Shown here: piece by piece, positions 26,970 to 36,769 of the stretch
Layout: the number at the start of each line of letters is the position of its first letter
How positions within the stretch are numbered: the stretch's first letter is position 1
Source: Kordiimonas sp.
Lineage (GTDB): Bacteria > Pseudomonadota > Alphaproteobacteria > Sphingomonadales > Emcibacteraceae
Length of the DNA: 64,000 nt
NCBI GenBank assembly: GCA_002700365.1
Contig: PADB01000010.1
Span: forward strand, 730,504 to 794,503
Direction of reading: 5' to 3'
Made by a program: the position numbers and the translations under genes
Notes under the pieces: model-generated
The model's input: only the letters and a program-made list of their open reading frames with translations
What the model was told of the DNA's origin: nothing
The model's database searches: none

Positions 26970-29810
26970 ATGACCACCGACAACCGCAATAAGGCGGGTT
27001 TTTATCCCCATCCGGATAATGTATTATCCACCTTACCTGCCTTAGTGGTTGGCGCACAGAACGCTGTGATTGTCAGCCCGGAAGGTGAAGTCGATCTTTT
27101 CCCTCTCGAACAGGCCGGAAGGAAGCTAAAACGCGGTCGCTTCCTCATTTGTAATCTGCCGCTGACACTACGCCGCCTCAACCTTGACAACAGCCGCGAC
27201 CACCTCTTTTTTGATGTGATGGAATTGTTTGTGTTCCTGCGGCCTGCCGAAAGCTGTCTGCCCCTGCCCGCAGGCCTTGGCACGGCGCTTAATCTGCACC
27301 CCCCGGGGCTGGCACTTGAAAATCAGGCAATTACACTGATGCAGGCGGCACAAGTCCTTTGTGAAGACTGCCAACGCCCCGATTATCCTTATCTGTTGGG
27401 GGCCAGCCCCCTCGCCCGGGAACTGGATCCTGCGGGCTGGCCATGGGCCCCGGTTATTCTGGGGGCCCTGTCGCATCGGGATAACAGCCTGCAACAATCA
27501 ACAGAGGCCCCCTATCATCTTTATGATCACCTGCAAGAATGGGAAGAGCCCCCCCCGACACCGCCAGCCGGCATATCCCCTATTGACCCGGACGTTGCCG
27601 TGGCCCGGCTTGACACGCTTTTAGATCCCGATGCCGAAGATCGCCCAACACAAAAAGAATACGCCCGCACAGTCACGCAGGCTTTTCAGCCACCACAAGA
27701 TGAAGGCATGCCCTCTTTAGTCTTGGCGGAGGCCGGGACGGGCGTGGGCAAAACATTGGGGTATATCGCCCCTGCCAGCAGTTGGGCTGACCTCAATGAC
27801 GGGACTGTCTGGCTCTCTACATATACACGTAACCTGCAACGCCAGTTAGATCAGGAACTCTCGCAACTCTATCCAGACCCTAAAGAAAAGGCCCGCAAAG
27901 CCGTCATCCGCAAGGGGCGTGAAAATTATCTTTGTTTACTTAATCTGGAAGATGTTTCTCAACAGACCGCCCGTACCGAAAGTCGCCTTTTACAAGTTTT
28001 TATCACCCGGTGGGCACAATACAGCCGCGATGGTGATATGATCGGGGGCGATTTTCCATCATGGTTAGCCGCCTGGCCAGGAGGCGGCCGCATCGCACAA
28101 GTCACCGACAGACGGGGCGAATGTATATACGCGGCTTGCGCCCATTACCGAAAATGCTTCATAGAACGCAGCCGACGGCAGCATCGTCAGGCCCGGCTTG
28201 TCATTGCCAATCATGCGTTGGTTATGATTCAGGCCGCTTTATCCACAGATGATGCCGAATTGCCAAGCCATTATATTTTTGATGAAGGCCATCATTTATT
28301 CGATGCCGCTGATAGCACCTTTGCCGTGGCCCTCACGGGTCAGGAAGGCGCGGAATTACGCCGCTGGCTGCGGGGGGCAGAAAACAGCCGCAGCCGCGCC
28401 CGTGGTCTGCAAAAACGTGTTGAGGAATTAATTGGCGACGATGAAGAGGCCAAGGGATATCTAAGGTCCGCCCTACAGGCCGCAGGTTGCCTGCCCGGCG
28501 ATAATTGGCCGGGACGGCTTCGTGACGGGGCCCCATTCGGCGAATTTGAAACATTCCTGTCAGAAATTCGCCGCCAGGTTTTGGCCCGCAGCCTGACGCC
28601 CGATAGCCCTCATAGTATTGAAACACCCGTCATTGCCTTGATCGATGGATTGGCGGACGCTGCAGAAAACCTCAACAGTAAATTGCAGACCCTTGCCCAA
28701 CCGCTCAGGCAATTATCCGTTTGGCTATTACAGAAAATGGACCAGGACGCCGATACGCTGGATTCGTCGACACGTGCCCGGATCGACGCCATTGTCACCA
28801 GCCTGACACAACGGAGTGAAATGATCCGCAGTGGTTGGTGCAACATGTTAACAGAACTGGCCGACCTGGACACAGCGGACATCGCACCGTCGCCGAAAAA
28901 GGCCCATGATCACGATGACCTTTTTGTAAATTGGTTCGAAATAAAACGCATTGGCGGGCGTGATATCGATATGGGACTGCACCGACATTGGCTTGACCCC
29001 AGCCTGCCGTTCAGCAGGGCTGTTCTGGAAAAAGCCAAAGGTGCCGTCATTACGTCAGCCACATTGCGCGACCGTGACATGGCCAGCAACAATGTTGATA
29101 TCGACTGGCATAGCGCGGAAATGCGCACCGGTGCGGCCCATATGCCGCTTCCGCCTGTGCGCCGGAGTTTGTTATCCCCCTTCGATTATGCCGCACAAAC
29201 CAAAATTTTTATCATCACCGATGTAAACCGCAATAATGCCGACCAGTTAGCCGCCGCCTACAGGGAATTCTTTCGTGTCAGCAACGGTGGCGCACTAGGT
29301 CTGTTTACGGCCATTGCCCGTCTCCGTGCTGTTTACGAACGAATTATACGGCCGCTGGAAAAGGAAGATATCCCCCTTTATGCCCAACATGTAGACCCCA
29401 TCGATACCGGCACATTAGTGGATATTTTCCGCGCCGAAACCCATAGCTGCCTCTTGGGCACCGATGCGGTCCGTGACGGTGTTGACGTGCCCGGGCAGGC
29501 CCTGCGCCTCCTGGTTTATGACCGTGTGCCGTGGCCCCGGCCAACAATCTTGCACAAGGCCCGCAAAAAAGCCTTTGGCAATCAGAACTACGATGATCTT
29601 ATTACGCGGCTACGCCTGAAACAGGCTTACGGCCGTCTGATCCGGCAACAAAACGATTATGGTGTGTTCGTCATGCTGGATAAGGCGATGCCCTCACGCC
29701 TGCTCAGTGCTTTTCCCGAAAATGTGGATATTAAGCGGGTAGGACTGGCCGAAGCACTGGCCGAAACACGTGACTTCCTCGAAGCAAAGGCCGCGAAAGA
29801 AAACCTCTAA
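26970..29810 (+). CDS. DinG/Rad3-type ATP-dependent DNA helicase
   Basis: 946-residue superfamily 2 helicase of the XPD/DinG group. Residues 1 to about 225 are an alphaproteobacterial N-terminal extension with no motif I recognise. Then Walker A AEAGTGVGKT (253-262), motif Ia STYTRNLQ, and four cysteines that should hold the iron-sulphur cluster (C322, C385, C390, C396), followed by the DEGH box (438-441) and C-terminal motifs including GTDAVRDGVDVPG and a QAYGRLIR motif VI. Expected to unwind 5'-tailed DNA or R-loops. It converges with the hydrolase gene, stop codons overlapping by three bases. Confidence 0.88.
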   Translation: MTTDNRNKAGFYPHPDNVLSTLPALVVGAQNAVIVSPEGEVDLFPLEQAGRKLKRGRFLICNLPLTLRRLNLDNSRDHLFFDVMELFVFLRPAESCLPLPAGLGTALNLHPPGLALENQAITLMQAAQVLCEDCQRPDYPYLLGASPLARELDPAGWPWAPVILGALSHRDNSLQQSTEAPYHLYDHLQEWEEPPPTPPAGISPIDPDVAVARLDTLLDPDAEDRPTQKEYARTVTQAFQPPQDEGMPSLVLAEAGTGVGKTLGYIAPASSWADLNDGTVWLSTYTRNLQRQLDQELSQLYPDPKEKARKAVIRKGRENYLCLLNLEDVSQQTARTESRLLQVFITRWAQYSRDGDMIGGDFPSWLAAWPGGGRIAQVTDRRGECIYAACAHYRKCFIERSRRQHRQARLVIANHALVMIQAALSTDDAELPSHYIFDEGHHLFDAADSTFAVALTGQEGAELRRWLRGAENSRSRARGLQKRVEELIGDDEEAKGYLRSALQAAGCLPGDNWPGRLRDGAPFGEFETFLSEIRRQVLARSLTPDSPHSIETPVIALIDGLADAAENLNSKLQTLAQPLRQLSVWLLQKMDQDADTLDSSTRARIDAIVTSLTQRSEMIRSGWCNMLTELADLDTADIAPSPKKAHDHDDLFVNWFEIKRIGGRDIDMGLHRHWLDPSLPFSRAVLEKAKGAVITSATLRDRDMASNNVDIDWHSAEMRTGAAHMPLPPVRRSLLSPFDYAAQTKIFIITDVNRNNADQLAAAYREFFRVSNGGALGLFTAIARLRAVYERIIRPLEKEDIPLYAQHVDPIDTGTLVDIFRAETHSCLLGTDAVRDGVDVPGQALRLLVYDRVPWPRPTILHKARKKAFGNQNYDDLITRLRLKQAYGRLIRQQNDYGVFVMLDKAMPSRLLSAFPENVDIKRVGLAEALAETRDFLEAKAAKENL

Positions 29811-30460
29811 AGCCCGGCAATAAAGTCTGCGGCTGCGGCGACACCCGACTGCCAGTTACCCTCTTCGGTGAAGCCCGATTTCTTACGTGGTGACAGATCA
29901 TGATTACCGTCATCCGCCCAATGAAAACCGATCTGAGCGGGAAGATTATAGGCCGCAACGGCCTCCTGCGAGCCCATGGCATCACGTGTGCCTTGCACCA
30001 TCAATGTGGGCGTACGCATGACCTGCAACTGTTCAATGCGTGGCTTTTCCGGGCGCCCCGGCGCATAAAATGGATAACCCAGGCAAACCAACCCTGCGAC
30101 CGCCGCCCCATCCGCAATCAGGCTGGCCATACGCCCGCCCATGGACTTACCCCCAATGACCAATTTCTCGGCCGGGCCAAACAGATCGATCACCTCTTGC
30201 CAACAGGCCAGTAACTTCGGTTGGCGGTCCGGCGGCCGCTTTGACCCACCTTTGCGCCGCCCGGCCATATAAGGAAATTCAAACCGCACCACCCGATATC
30301 CGGCACTGGCCAGACCATCGGCAAAATAATTCATAAACGGACTATCCATAGGCGCCCCCGCGCCGTGGGCCAGAATCACGGTCCCCGCGGCCACGTCATC
30401 ACCACTGATCATCAGTGGCAGTTCATCCGTCTGCCAAATAATCTCTGTCATGTTTGTCAA
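29807..30460 (-). CDS. Alpha/beta hydrolase, KANL3/Tex30-like
   Basis: 217 residues, minimal alpha/beta hydrolase without lid. Oxyanion region AHGAGAPMDSPFMN, nucleophile Ser in GGKSMGGR (about residue 105), Asp in QGTRDAMG and His in DGNHDLSPRK complete the triad. This pattern matches the dienelactone-hydrolase-like KANL3/Tex30 family, whose bacterial substrates are not known. Last gene of the gpsA-yciI-Rieske-GST run, 11 bases after the GST stop. Confidence 0.83.
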   Translation of the reverse strand: MTNMTEIIWQTDELPLMISGDDVAAGTVILAHGAGAPMDSPFMNYFADGLASAGYRVVRFEFPYMAGRRKGGSKRPPDRQPKLLACWQEVIDLFGPAEKLVIGGKSMGGRMASLIADGAAVAGLVCLGYPFYAPGRPEKPRIEQLQVMRTPTLMVQGTRDAMGSQEAVAAYNLPAQIGFHWADDGNHDLSPRKKSGFTEEGNWQSGVAAAADFIAGL

Positions 30461-30471
30461 TTCTCGCTGGC

Positions 30472-31149
30472 CTAACGCAGCACCATTTTATCGCGGGTTT
30501 CTTTGACAAACTTTTCGTTGTCACCATCCAATGTGCGCAGATACGGCACCGCCACACCTCGCTGGCAGGCCGGGCGTTCTTCAATCCGGTCCAGCCATTT
30601 CTTCAGGTTATCAAGCCCCTCAACCGGCACCCCGGCCCATTCATAGGTGCGGATCCAGCTCCAATTGGCAATATCGGCAATGGTGAATTGGTCGGCCGCC
30701 AGATAATCCTTACCCTCCAGCGCCGTGTCTAGCACTTCATAAAGACGGCGAGTTTCTTTCTGGTAACGGTCAATGGCCACCTGCACTCTTTCTTCAAAGA
30801 AGCGATGGAATACAATCGCCTGGCCCTGCATCGGCCCCACGCCGCCCATCTGGAACATCAGCCACTGAATAACCTGATAACGCTCCTTCTGATCTTCGGG
30901 TAACAACGCACCGGCTTTTTCCGCCAGATACATCATAATCGCGCCGGATTCGAACAGGGCATAATCATCATTATCGCGATCGACAATCGCCGGGATGCGT
31001 CCATTGGGATTGATCTTCAGAAACTCGGGCTTGCGCTGATCACCTTCTGTCAGTTCCAGAGAATGCACTTCATAAGGCAACCCCAGCTCTTCCAGTGTGA
31101 CTGACACTTTCCAGCCATTAGGCGTTGGTGCGGTATATAGATCAATCAT
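30472..31149 (-). CDS. Glutathione S-transferase, YfcG/YghU-like
   Basis: 225 residues. N-terminal thioredoxin fold with [19 protein letters not shown], the cis-Pro segment NGRIPAI and the glutathione-binding FESGAIM, followed by an all-helical C-terminal domain. The TxNGxKV start matches the nu-class disulfide-bond reductase GSTs (YfcG, YghU), which reduce disulfides with glutathione bound without a catalytic Tyr or Cys. Between the Rieske gene (102 bases upstream) and the hydrolase, suggesting a detoxification or redox role. Confidence 0.88.
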   Translation of the reverse strand: MIDLYTAPTPNGWKVSVTLEELGLPYEVHSLELTEGDQRKPEFLKINPNGRIPAIVDRDNDDYALFESGAIMMYLAEKAGALLPEDQKERYQVIQWLMFQMGGVGPMQGQAIVFHRFFEERVQVAIDRYQKETRRLYEVLDTALEGKDYLAADQFTIADIANWSWIRTYEWAGVPVEGLDNLKKWLDRIEERPACQRGVAVPYLRTLDGDNEKFVKETRDKMVLR

Positions 31150-31251
31150 ATTCTGCTCCTTGAACTTTAGATCGGGAACTTATGGTCAGGCGTTCTTATA
31201 AGCAGCCGTCCCAAATACCCTGAATTTATTGTGACGCAAAAACCCTGAATG

Positions 31252-31644
31252 CTATAGCGCCATAACCTTGCCTGCGTCTGTCACCTCAATAGCCACTGAT
31301 TGCAAAAACTGTCCCTCGCACGGGCCAGACACACAATGGCCCGTCATCACGTCAAATACTGCCCCATGGGTCGCACATAACAGATGCTCCTTGTTAGCAT
31401 CTAGGAACCGGTCCGGTTGCCAGTCCAGCGGACTACCCACATGGGGGCAACGATTAACATAAGCCACGATATGACCGCGCCATCGTTGCACAAAAATTTC
31501 GACCTGCGTTTCCCCAGACCCGAACCGGAAACAGCGCGCCCCCGTCGGGGGTATATCATTGACCTCACAAAGCTCCTTGCCCGCCGTTGGGCCGTCTGAT
31601 AATTCGCTTAATAAAAGTGGTTCCGGGGCAAAAGTAGGGGGCAT
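31252..31644 (-). CDS. Small Rieske [2Fe-2S] protein
   Basis: 130 residues from the ATG at 31644, which follows the yciI stop by four bases with AGGG upstream; a start at 31698 would overlap yciI. A single Rieske domain with both cluster-binding boxes: CPHVGSPLDW and CATHGAVFD (C-x-H and C-x2-H). No membrane anchor or oxygenase catalytic domain is attached, so it is probably a soluble electron carrier of the NirD/ferredoxin-component kind. The partner is unknown. Confidence 0.87.
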   Translation of the reverse strand: MPPTFAPEPLLLSELSDGPTAGKELCEVNDIPPTGARCFRFGSGETQVEIFVQRWRGHIVAYVNRCPHVGSPLDWQPDRFLDANKEHLLCATHGAVFDVMTGHCVSGPCEGQFLQSVAIEVTDAGKVMAL

Positions 31645-31648
31645 CTTC

Positions 31649-31951
31649 TTACCCTGCGGGGGGAGCCCATTGCCCAATGACGGCCGTCCACGGTTCAATA
31701 ATTACCGATTCAAACAGCCCGGCCTTGGCATAGGGGTCATTATTCGCAAAGGATTCTGCCTCCGCACGGTCCTGAAAATCCAAAATAGCCAAAGTGCCAT
31801 AGGGTTTCGGGTCTTCGCTCCCATCCATTAAGGGACCGCCGACCAATAATTTGTCACCAAAACTTTTTAAATATTCTATGTGCTGCGTGCGGGTCTCTAA
31901 ACGTAAATGCAAATGACCCGGTTTGTCCTTACACATAATCGCAAATGCCAT
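31649..31951 (-). CDS. yciI: YciI family protein
   Basis: 100 residues, single ferredoxin-like YciI domain. Family features are the N-terminal beta strand FAIMCKDKPGH, the HIEYLKSFGDKLLVGGPL block with conserved His, and DPYAKAGLFESVIIEPW. Biochemical role of most family members is unclear. Position after gpsA is conserved in Alphaproteobacteria; here it is also tightly followed by the Rieske gene, four bases apart. Confidence 0.9.
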   Translation of the reverse strand: MAFAIMCKDKPGHLHLRLETRTQHIEYLKSFGDKLLVGGPLMDGSEDPKPYGTLAILDFQDRAEAESFANNDPYAKAGLFESVIIEPWTAVIGQWAPPAG

Positions 31952-32050
31952 AAGTTATCCTTCTTACACTTCTACTGCTTTAAGCTATATCACCAACAAT
32001 CGTTTCTATCGTCCCGAGGCCGCATGTAGACCGACCCCCGAAACAAATTG

Positions 32051-33061
32051 TCAGTCTTCATATTCCATACCGACAGGGCGGTGCAACAGGTCGTCAATCA
32101 CCCGGTCTAATGCTTTACCCTCATGAAGTACCGCATTGACCGCCGCACAAATCGGCATATCAATATTTTTCTCTATGGCAATTTCATGCAGAATACGCGC
32201 CGTATGCACACCCTCCGCAACAGTGCGCCGCGTTGACATAATATCGTCTAAGGTCTCGCCATGGGCTAATGCCATTCCTAACGACATATTCCGCGATTGT
32301 GGCGAAGAGCAAGTAAGGATCAAATCCCCCAACCCGCATAACCCCATCATGGTTTCCGTTTCTGCCCCTAGTGCATGACCAAAACGCACAACTTCTGCAA
32401 AACCACGCGTTATCAGGGCGGAACGGGCATTTTCCCCTAATTTTAATCCTTCGACAATGCCGCACGCAATCGCCAATACATTTTTAACCGCCCCGCCGAT
32501 TTCGGCACCGATGAGATCATGACTTAAATACATGCGGAATTTCGGTTGCGCCATGGCTGCGACAATTTTTTGCCCCAGAACATGGTCTGCACAGGCCAGT
32601 GTCACAGCCGATGGCATCCCTTTGGCCGCCTCAATAGCAAACGTCGGGCCGGAAAGGACCGCCACTGCATTATACGGCAATGACTGCGCCAATACATCGG
32701 TCATCAATCGACCACTGCTTTGTTCAATGCCCTTCGCGCACAACACCACCGGTACTGTCTTTGGTAAATGTTTGGCTAATTCCTGTGATACCTGTCCGAC
32801 AAATTGGGCGGGCGCGACCATGAGAACCACATCCACATTCGCCATGTCTTGCAACTTTTCCGTCGCGCGAATCCGCGGGTCTAACGTCACACCCGGTAAA
32901 AATAACGTGTTTTCATGTTGCTGGTTAATGTGATTAACAACGTCCTCTTCACGGGCCCATATCACGACTTCACGCCCTGCACGGGCCGCAACACAGGCCA
33001 ATGCCGTCCCCCAGGCCCCTGCACCAATTACACCAACTCTTTTCAAATCATCGCCTCTCAA
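32051..33061 (-). CDS. gpsA: NAD(P)-dependent glycerol-3-phosphate dehydrogenase
   Basis: 336 residues. Reduces dihydroxyacetone phosphate to sn-glycerol-3-phosphate for phospholipid synthesis. Dinucleotide motif GVIGAGAWGTALA at residues about 9-21, the catalytic lysine region in AVKNVLAIACG and substrate loop GENARSALITRG. Full length. In most Alphaproteobacteria gpsA directly follows tsaD; here a plus-strand tetR gene separates them. Confidence 0.94.
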   Translation of the reverse strand: MRGDDLKRVGVIGAGAWGTALACVAARAGREVVIWAREEDVVNHINQQHENTLFLPGVTLDPRIRATEKLQDMANVDVVLMVAPAQFVGQVSQELAKHLPKTVPVVLCAKGIEQSSGRLMTDVLAQSLPYNAVAVLSGPTFAIEAAKGMPSAVTLACADHVLGQKIVAAMAQPKFRMYLSHDLIGAEIGGAVKNVLAIACGIVEGLKLGENARSALITRGFAEVVRFGHALGAETETMMGLCGLGDLILTCSSPQSRNMSLGMALAHGETLDDIMSTRRTVAEGVHTARILHEIAIEKNIDMPICAAVNAVLHEGKALDRVIDDLLHRPVGMEYED

Positions 33062-33140
33062 CTATAATGAAGATTAAATGCAGTCCTCAGAATTTATTAC
33101 AGTGCTCAACCGCCCTTAATCCTCTTTATAAGGATTTTAC

Positions 33141-33728
33141 ATGAACGATACAGCTGAAGATATCCGAAAACGCATAATAGAAGCCGCAAAGGTCCGTTTC
33201 GAACATTTTGGGTACAACAAAACCAGTATGGCCGAAATTGCCGAAGACTGTGATATGTCCCCGGGTAACCTCTACCGCTATTTCCGTAATAAATTAAATA
33301 TCGCGGAAAGTCTCATGCGGATAGTACACGATGAACTTAATGATACCCTGACAAAGGCTGTCGAACAAGACGGTCTCTCCGCGTCACAACAATTGGAAAC
33401 CTTAATCATCGCCGAACTGAAGGAAACCTGGCGGTTGATCCATCGTTTTCCCACCTTACGCGAACCCGCCCATCAAATCACAGCTCAGCGGCCAATGCTT
33501 TGGTATGAACTGAAGAATACTGTCCTTGAATTAAAAGCGCGCATTATTCGCAAGGGTAATGAAAATGGCGAATTTAATGTCCCGGACCCCTTAAAAGCCG
33601 CAGCACTCATTCGCGCCGCCACTTTTAAATATTTCTTCCCTCAAACCAATACACCGACCAGCCTGGAAGAATTAGTCACCGAAGCCCGCGGAGTCGTCAA
33701 TTTGCTGATTACAGGACTGCGACGTTAA
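33141..33728 (+). CDS. TetR/AcrR family transcriptional regulator
   Basis: 195 residues. N-terminal helix-turn-helix: RIIEAAKVRFEHFGYNKTSMAEIAEDCDMSPGNLYRYFRNK, with the YRYF recognition helix. The C-terminal ligand domain is helical and not assignable to a ligand. It sits between gpsA and tsaD on the opposite strand, 79 bases from gpsA, so it may regulate gpsA-yciI-Rieske-GST or simply itself. A small inverted repeat (AATCCT / AGGATT, 33118-33136) covers its ribosome-binding region. Confidence 0.9.
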   Translation: MNDTAEDIRKRIIEAAKVRFEHFGYNKTSMAEIAEDCDMSPGNLYRYFRNKLNIAESLMRIVHDELNDTLTKAVEQDGLSASQQLETLIIAELKETWRLIHRFPTLREPAHQITAQRPMLWYELKNTVLELKARIIRKGNENGEFNVPDPLKAAALIRAATFKYFFPQTNTPTSLEELVTEARGVVNLLITGLRR

Positions 33729-33776
33729 GCTCATAGGGCCCCCCTACTACTTTCTACCTGTGCCTGCACGACATCT

Positions 33777-34853
33777 TTAGGCTTTAACGCCAGCCCCAAT
33801 AACGGCAGGCGCGTCCGGATCCAAAGGCCAACGGGCGCGCGCACCTGTATCTAACGGCGCAAAACGTCCTTCCCGTGCATATTCCACCCCCGCCCAAGCG
33901 ATCATCGCCCCATTATCTGTACATAAGGCTGGCGGCGGCACCACAAGACGAAAATCATGGGCATGGGCTACGTCTTGCAATTTTTGCTTCAGATAATGAT
34001 TGGCTGCCACCCCCCCCGCAACAACACATGTCATATTTTCACCCCCCACATGATCGGCAAAATACGCCATCGCACGGGCAAGACGGTCTTCAATCGCACT
34101 GGCCAGGGCCCATTGGAACGATGCAGATAAATCTGCGATATCCTGCGCAGTGATAGATGTGGAAAGTTTCTCAATCTCCCGCCGCACTGCCGTTTTCAGG
34201 CCTGAAAACGAAAAATTATAATCCGGGCGGCCCTTCATCGGTTGCGGCAGGGAAAAACGTAGCGCATCACCATTAAGGGCTGCTTTTTCCAGTGCGGGTC
34301 CCCCGGGATACCCCAATCCCATCATTTTTGCCGTTTTGTCAAAGGCTTCACCCGCAGCATCATCAATCGTTGTGCCCAATCGTTGGTAATGCCCGACCCC
34401 TTTCACCACCAACAACTGACAATGCCCACCTGAAATCAGCAATAACAAATACGGAAACGCAACATCTTCCGTCAGCCGGGCGGTCAACGCATGGCCTTCT
34501 AAATGATTAATCGCCACAAACGGCTTTTCCGCCGCCACTGCAATAGCCTTCGCGGTCATTAATCCCACCATAACCCCACCAATAAGGCCTGGCCCCGCTG
34601 TTGCGGCCACTGCATCCAGATCGTCATATGTTAACCCGGCGGTTTGCATCGCCTGTGCAATCAAACTGTCCAGATGATCTATATGTGAACGTGCCGCAAT
34701 TTCCGGCACCACCCCTCCATAGGGACGATGCTCATCCAACTGGCTTAAAACGATATTGGATAAAACCTGTCGATCACTACTGACCACTGCCGCCGCTGTT
34801 TCATCACAGCTCGTCTCTATTCCTAAAACCCGCAATGGTCGCTCTACTTGCAT
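33777..34853 (-). CDS. tsaD: tRNA N6-adenosine threonylcarbamoyltransferase TsaD
   Basis: 358 residues, ASKHA-fold enzyme that puts the threonylcarbamoyl group on A37 of ANN-decoding tRNAs, with TsaB, TsaC and TsaE. Seen: [13 protein letters not shown] at the N-terminus, metal-binding [27 protein letters not shown], and the ATP-binding [13 protein letters not shown]. Full length. Divergent from hemC across 217 bases, the usual alphaproteobacterial order. Confidence 0.95.
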   Translation of the reverse strand: MQVERPLRVLGIETSCDETAAAVVSSDRQVLSNIVLSQLDEHRPYGGVVPEIAARSHIDHLDSLIAQAMQTAGLTYDDLDAVAATAGPGLIGGVMVGLMTAKAIAVAAEKPFVAINHLEGHALTARLTEDVAFPYLLLLISGGHCQLLVVKGVGHYQRLGTTIDDAAGEAFDKTAKMMGLGYPGGPALEKAALNGDALRFSLPQPMKGRPDYNFSFSGLKTAVRREIEKLSTSITAQDIADLSASFQWALASAIEDRLARAMAYFADHVGGENMTCVVAGGVAANHYLKQKLQDVAHAHDFRLVVPPPALCTDNGAMIAWAGVEYAREGRFAPLDTGARARWPLDPDAPAVIGAGVKA

Positions 34854-35070
34854 TTTACTGATCGTTTAGTCTGCTTGATTGAAAAACAACGTTCTTATGA
34901 CAACAGTTATGACGTGATTATGACTGGCGTCTATCATCTTTTTGCTCTACAACGCCCAATCTGAACGATACAACATATGTTATAGTCTAGCGTCACTGCT
35001 TAACGTAAATTAGCCCGACTTACAACGGTCACATCATGATCCGGTTGGGCCAGGACCCAGGATAAGGCTT

Positions 35071-36012
35071 GTGCAGCAAAAAATCCGCATCGGCACCAGA
35101 GGTAGTCAATTGGCCCTCGCGCAAACCGCTGAGGTAAAGTCCCGCCTGTGCGCCGCCCATTCTCATTTGCACCCGGATGATATTGAAATTGTCGTTATGT
35201 CAACACAAGGGGACCGCATACTTGACCGGCCCTTAGCAGAAATCGGCGGCAAAGGGTTATTTACAGAAGAAATTGAAGATGCCCTGCGCGCCGGGAGTAT
35301 TGATCTGGCGGTCCATTCTCTAAAGGATATGCCGACCCAACTCCCTCCCGGTTTAGAACTTGCCTGTATGCTGCCACGCGAAGATGCGCGTGATGCCTTT
35401 ATTTGCAACCATGCGGCCTCGCTCTCGGCCCTGCCGCCGGGCGCTGTGATCGGCACGGCATCCCTCCGCCGTCAGGCCCAAACGCTGCAAACCCGGCCCG
35501 ACCTGAAAGTCGTCACTTTCCGTGGTAATATACAAAGCCGACTGCGAAAACTGGAAGAAGGGGTTGTTGATGCGACCTTTCTGGCAATGGCGGGCCTAAA
35601 CCGGTTAGGTGTCAAAGGTCATAATATTCATCCCATGGGTGAAGATATCATGCTACCAGCCGTGGCCCAGGGGGCCATCACCATTGAAATCGCCACTGAC
35701 CGTGAAGACATTCGCGCTTTGCTGCGTCCCCTCAATGATGAAAAGACCGCCGTCTGCGTAACAGCGGAACGCGCTTTACTGGCTACGTTGGATGGGTCCT
35801 GCCGCACCCCCATTGCTGCCTATGCCACGTTGCAAGCGGATCAAACACTCTCTATGACAGGCCGGGTCTTGTCCCCGGACGGCCGACAGGTCTATAATAT
35901 AACACGCCGCGCCCCTGCCGCGATGGCAGAGCGTCTAGGGCATGAGATGGGCAACCACCTCAAAGAACAAGCCGGAGACGCCTTTTTTGCGGCCTTACAC
36001 GCAGGACAATAA
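35071..36012 (+). CDS. hemC: Hydroxymethylbilane synthase (porphobilinogen deaminase)
   Basis: 313 residues from a GTG at 35071 (AAGG upstream). Polymerises four porphobilinogens to the linear tetrapyrrole for haem and B12. N-terminal IRIGTRGSQLALAQ, catalytic Asp region HSLKDMPTQ, phosphate/propionate arginines in GTASLRRQAQ and FRGNIQSRLRKL, and dipyrromethane-binding C244 (DGSCRTPIAA). Starts hemC-hemD-mitofilin-hemY, three bases before hemD. Its product feeds the same B12 route as the cobQ/bluB pair earlier in the window. Confidence 0.96.
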   Translation: MQQKIRIGTRGSQLALAQTAEVKSRLCAAHSHLHPDDIEIVVMSTQGDRILDRPLAEIGGKGLFTEEIEDALRAGSIDLAVHSLKDMPTQLPPGLELACMLPREDARDAFICNHAASLSALPPGAVIGTASLRRQAQTLQTRPDLKVVTFRGNIQSRLRKLEEGVVDATFLAMAGLNRLGVKGHNIHPMGEDIMLPAVAQGAITIEIATDREDIRALLRPLNDEKTAVCVTAERALLATLDGSCRTPIAAYATLQADQTLSMTGRVLSPDGRQVYNITRRAPAAMAERLGHEMGNHLKEQAGDAFFAALHAGQ

Positions 36013-36015
36013 ATC

Positions 36016-36729
36016 ATGCGCTTTTTACTCACCCGCCCTCGGGAAGATAGTGAAAAGTTGGCCCGGAACCTTACCCGTCTGGGCCATAGCAGTTTAATTG
36101 ACCCGTTAATCACCATTGAGCCCTGTGGTCCCGGCAAAATTAATCTTTCTTTATACGAAGCCGTCTTGCTGACCAGCGCCAATGGAGCCCGGGCCCTTGC
36201 CCGCACCACGGACAAACGTGACATTCCGCTCTTTGCTGTGGGAGAGGCGACCGCAAACGCCGCCCGTGCCGCAGGCTTTACCACCATTCAGACTGCAGGG
36301 GGTGATGTCCACACCTTAACCCAGTTAGTCAGCCACAGCCTGTCACCGCAAAGCGGTCCTTTGTTGCATGTCGCGGGCAAAACCATTGCCGGTGATTTGC
36401 AGGGCCAATTAAAAAAATGGCACTTTCAGGTCGACCGCATTGTCCTGTATACCGCCCGGCCAGCAGACAGCTTTTCCACCGCGACAATTGATGAATTACA
36501 CAAAGGCAGCCTCAACAGCATTGTATTTTATTCGCCCCGCACAGCACGAATTTTTAAAAAACTTATCACTCAATATGACTTGGGTCATAGACTGGCCACA
36601 ATTTCCGCCTTATGCTTAAGCCATGCCGTTGTGGAACAATTAAAGCCATTAACTTTTAAGGACGTTATTACCGCCGACAATCCCACCACCCAAGCCCTAT
36701 TTGCACCGTTGGGCATAGACATGTCATAA
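36016..36729 (+). CDS. hemD: Uroporphyrinogen-III synthase
   Basis: 237 residues. Closes and flips the last ring of hydroxymethylbilane to uroporphyrinogen III. The family is poorly conserved; support comes from the N-terminal LLTRPREDSEKLARNL, the TSANGARAL block, VGEATANAARAAGF, and YTARPADSF, plus the position right after hemC. Two-domain length is normal. Confidence 0.9.
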   Translation: MRFLLTRPREDSEKLARNLTRLGHSSLIDPLITIEPCGPGKINLSLYEAVLLTSANGARALARTTDKRDIPLFAVGEATANAARAAGFTTIQTAGGDVHTLTQLVSHSLSPQSGPLLHVAGKTIAGDLQGQLKKWHFQVDRIVLYTARPADSFSTATIDELHKGSLNSIVFYSPRTARIFKKLITQYDLGHRLATISALCLSHAVVEQLKPLTFKDVITADNPTTQALFAPLGIDMS

Positions 36730-36769
36730 GAATGATGCACAAAGCATCGCAAAGAAGAGAGAAAACGCT

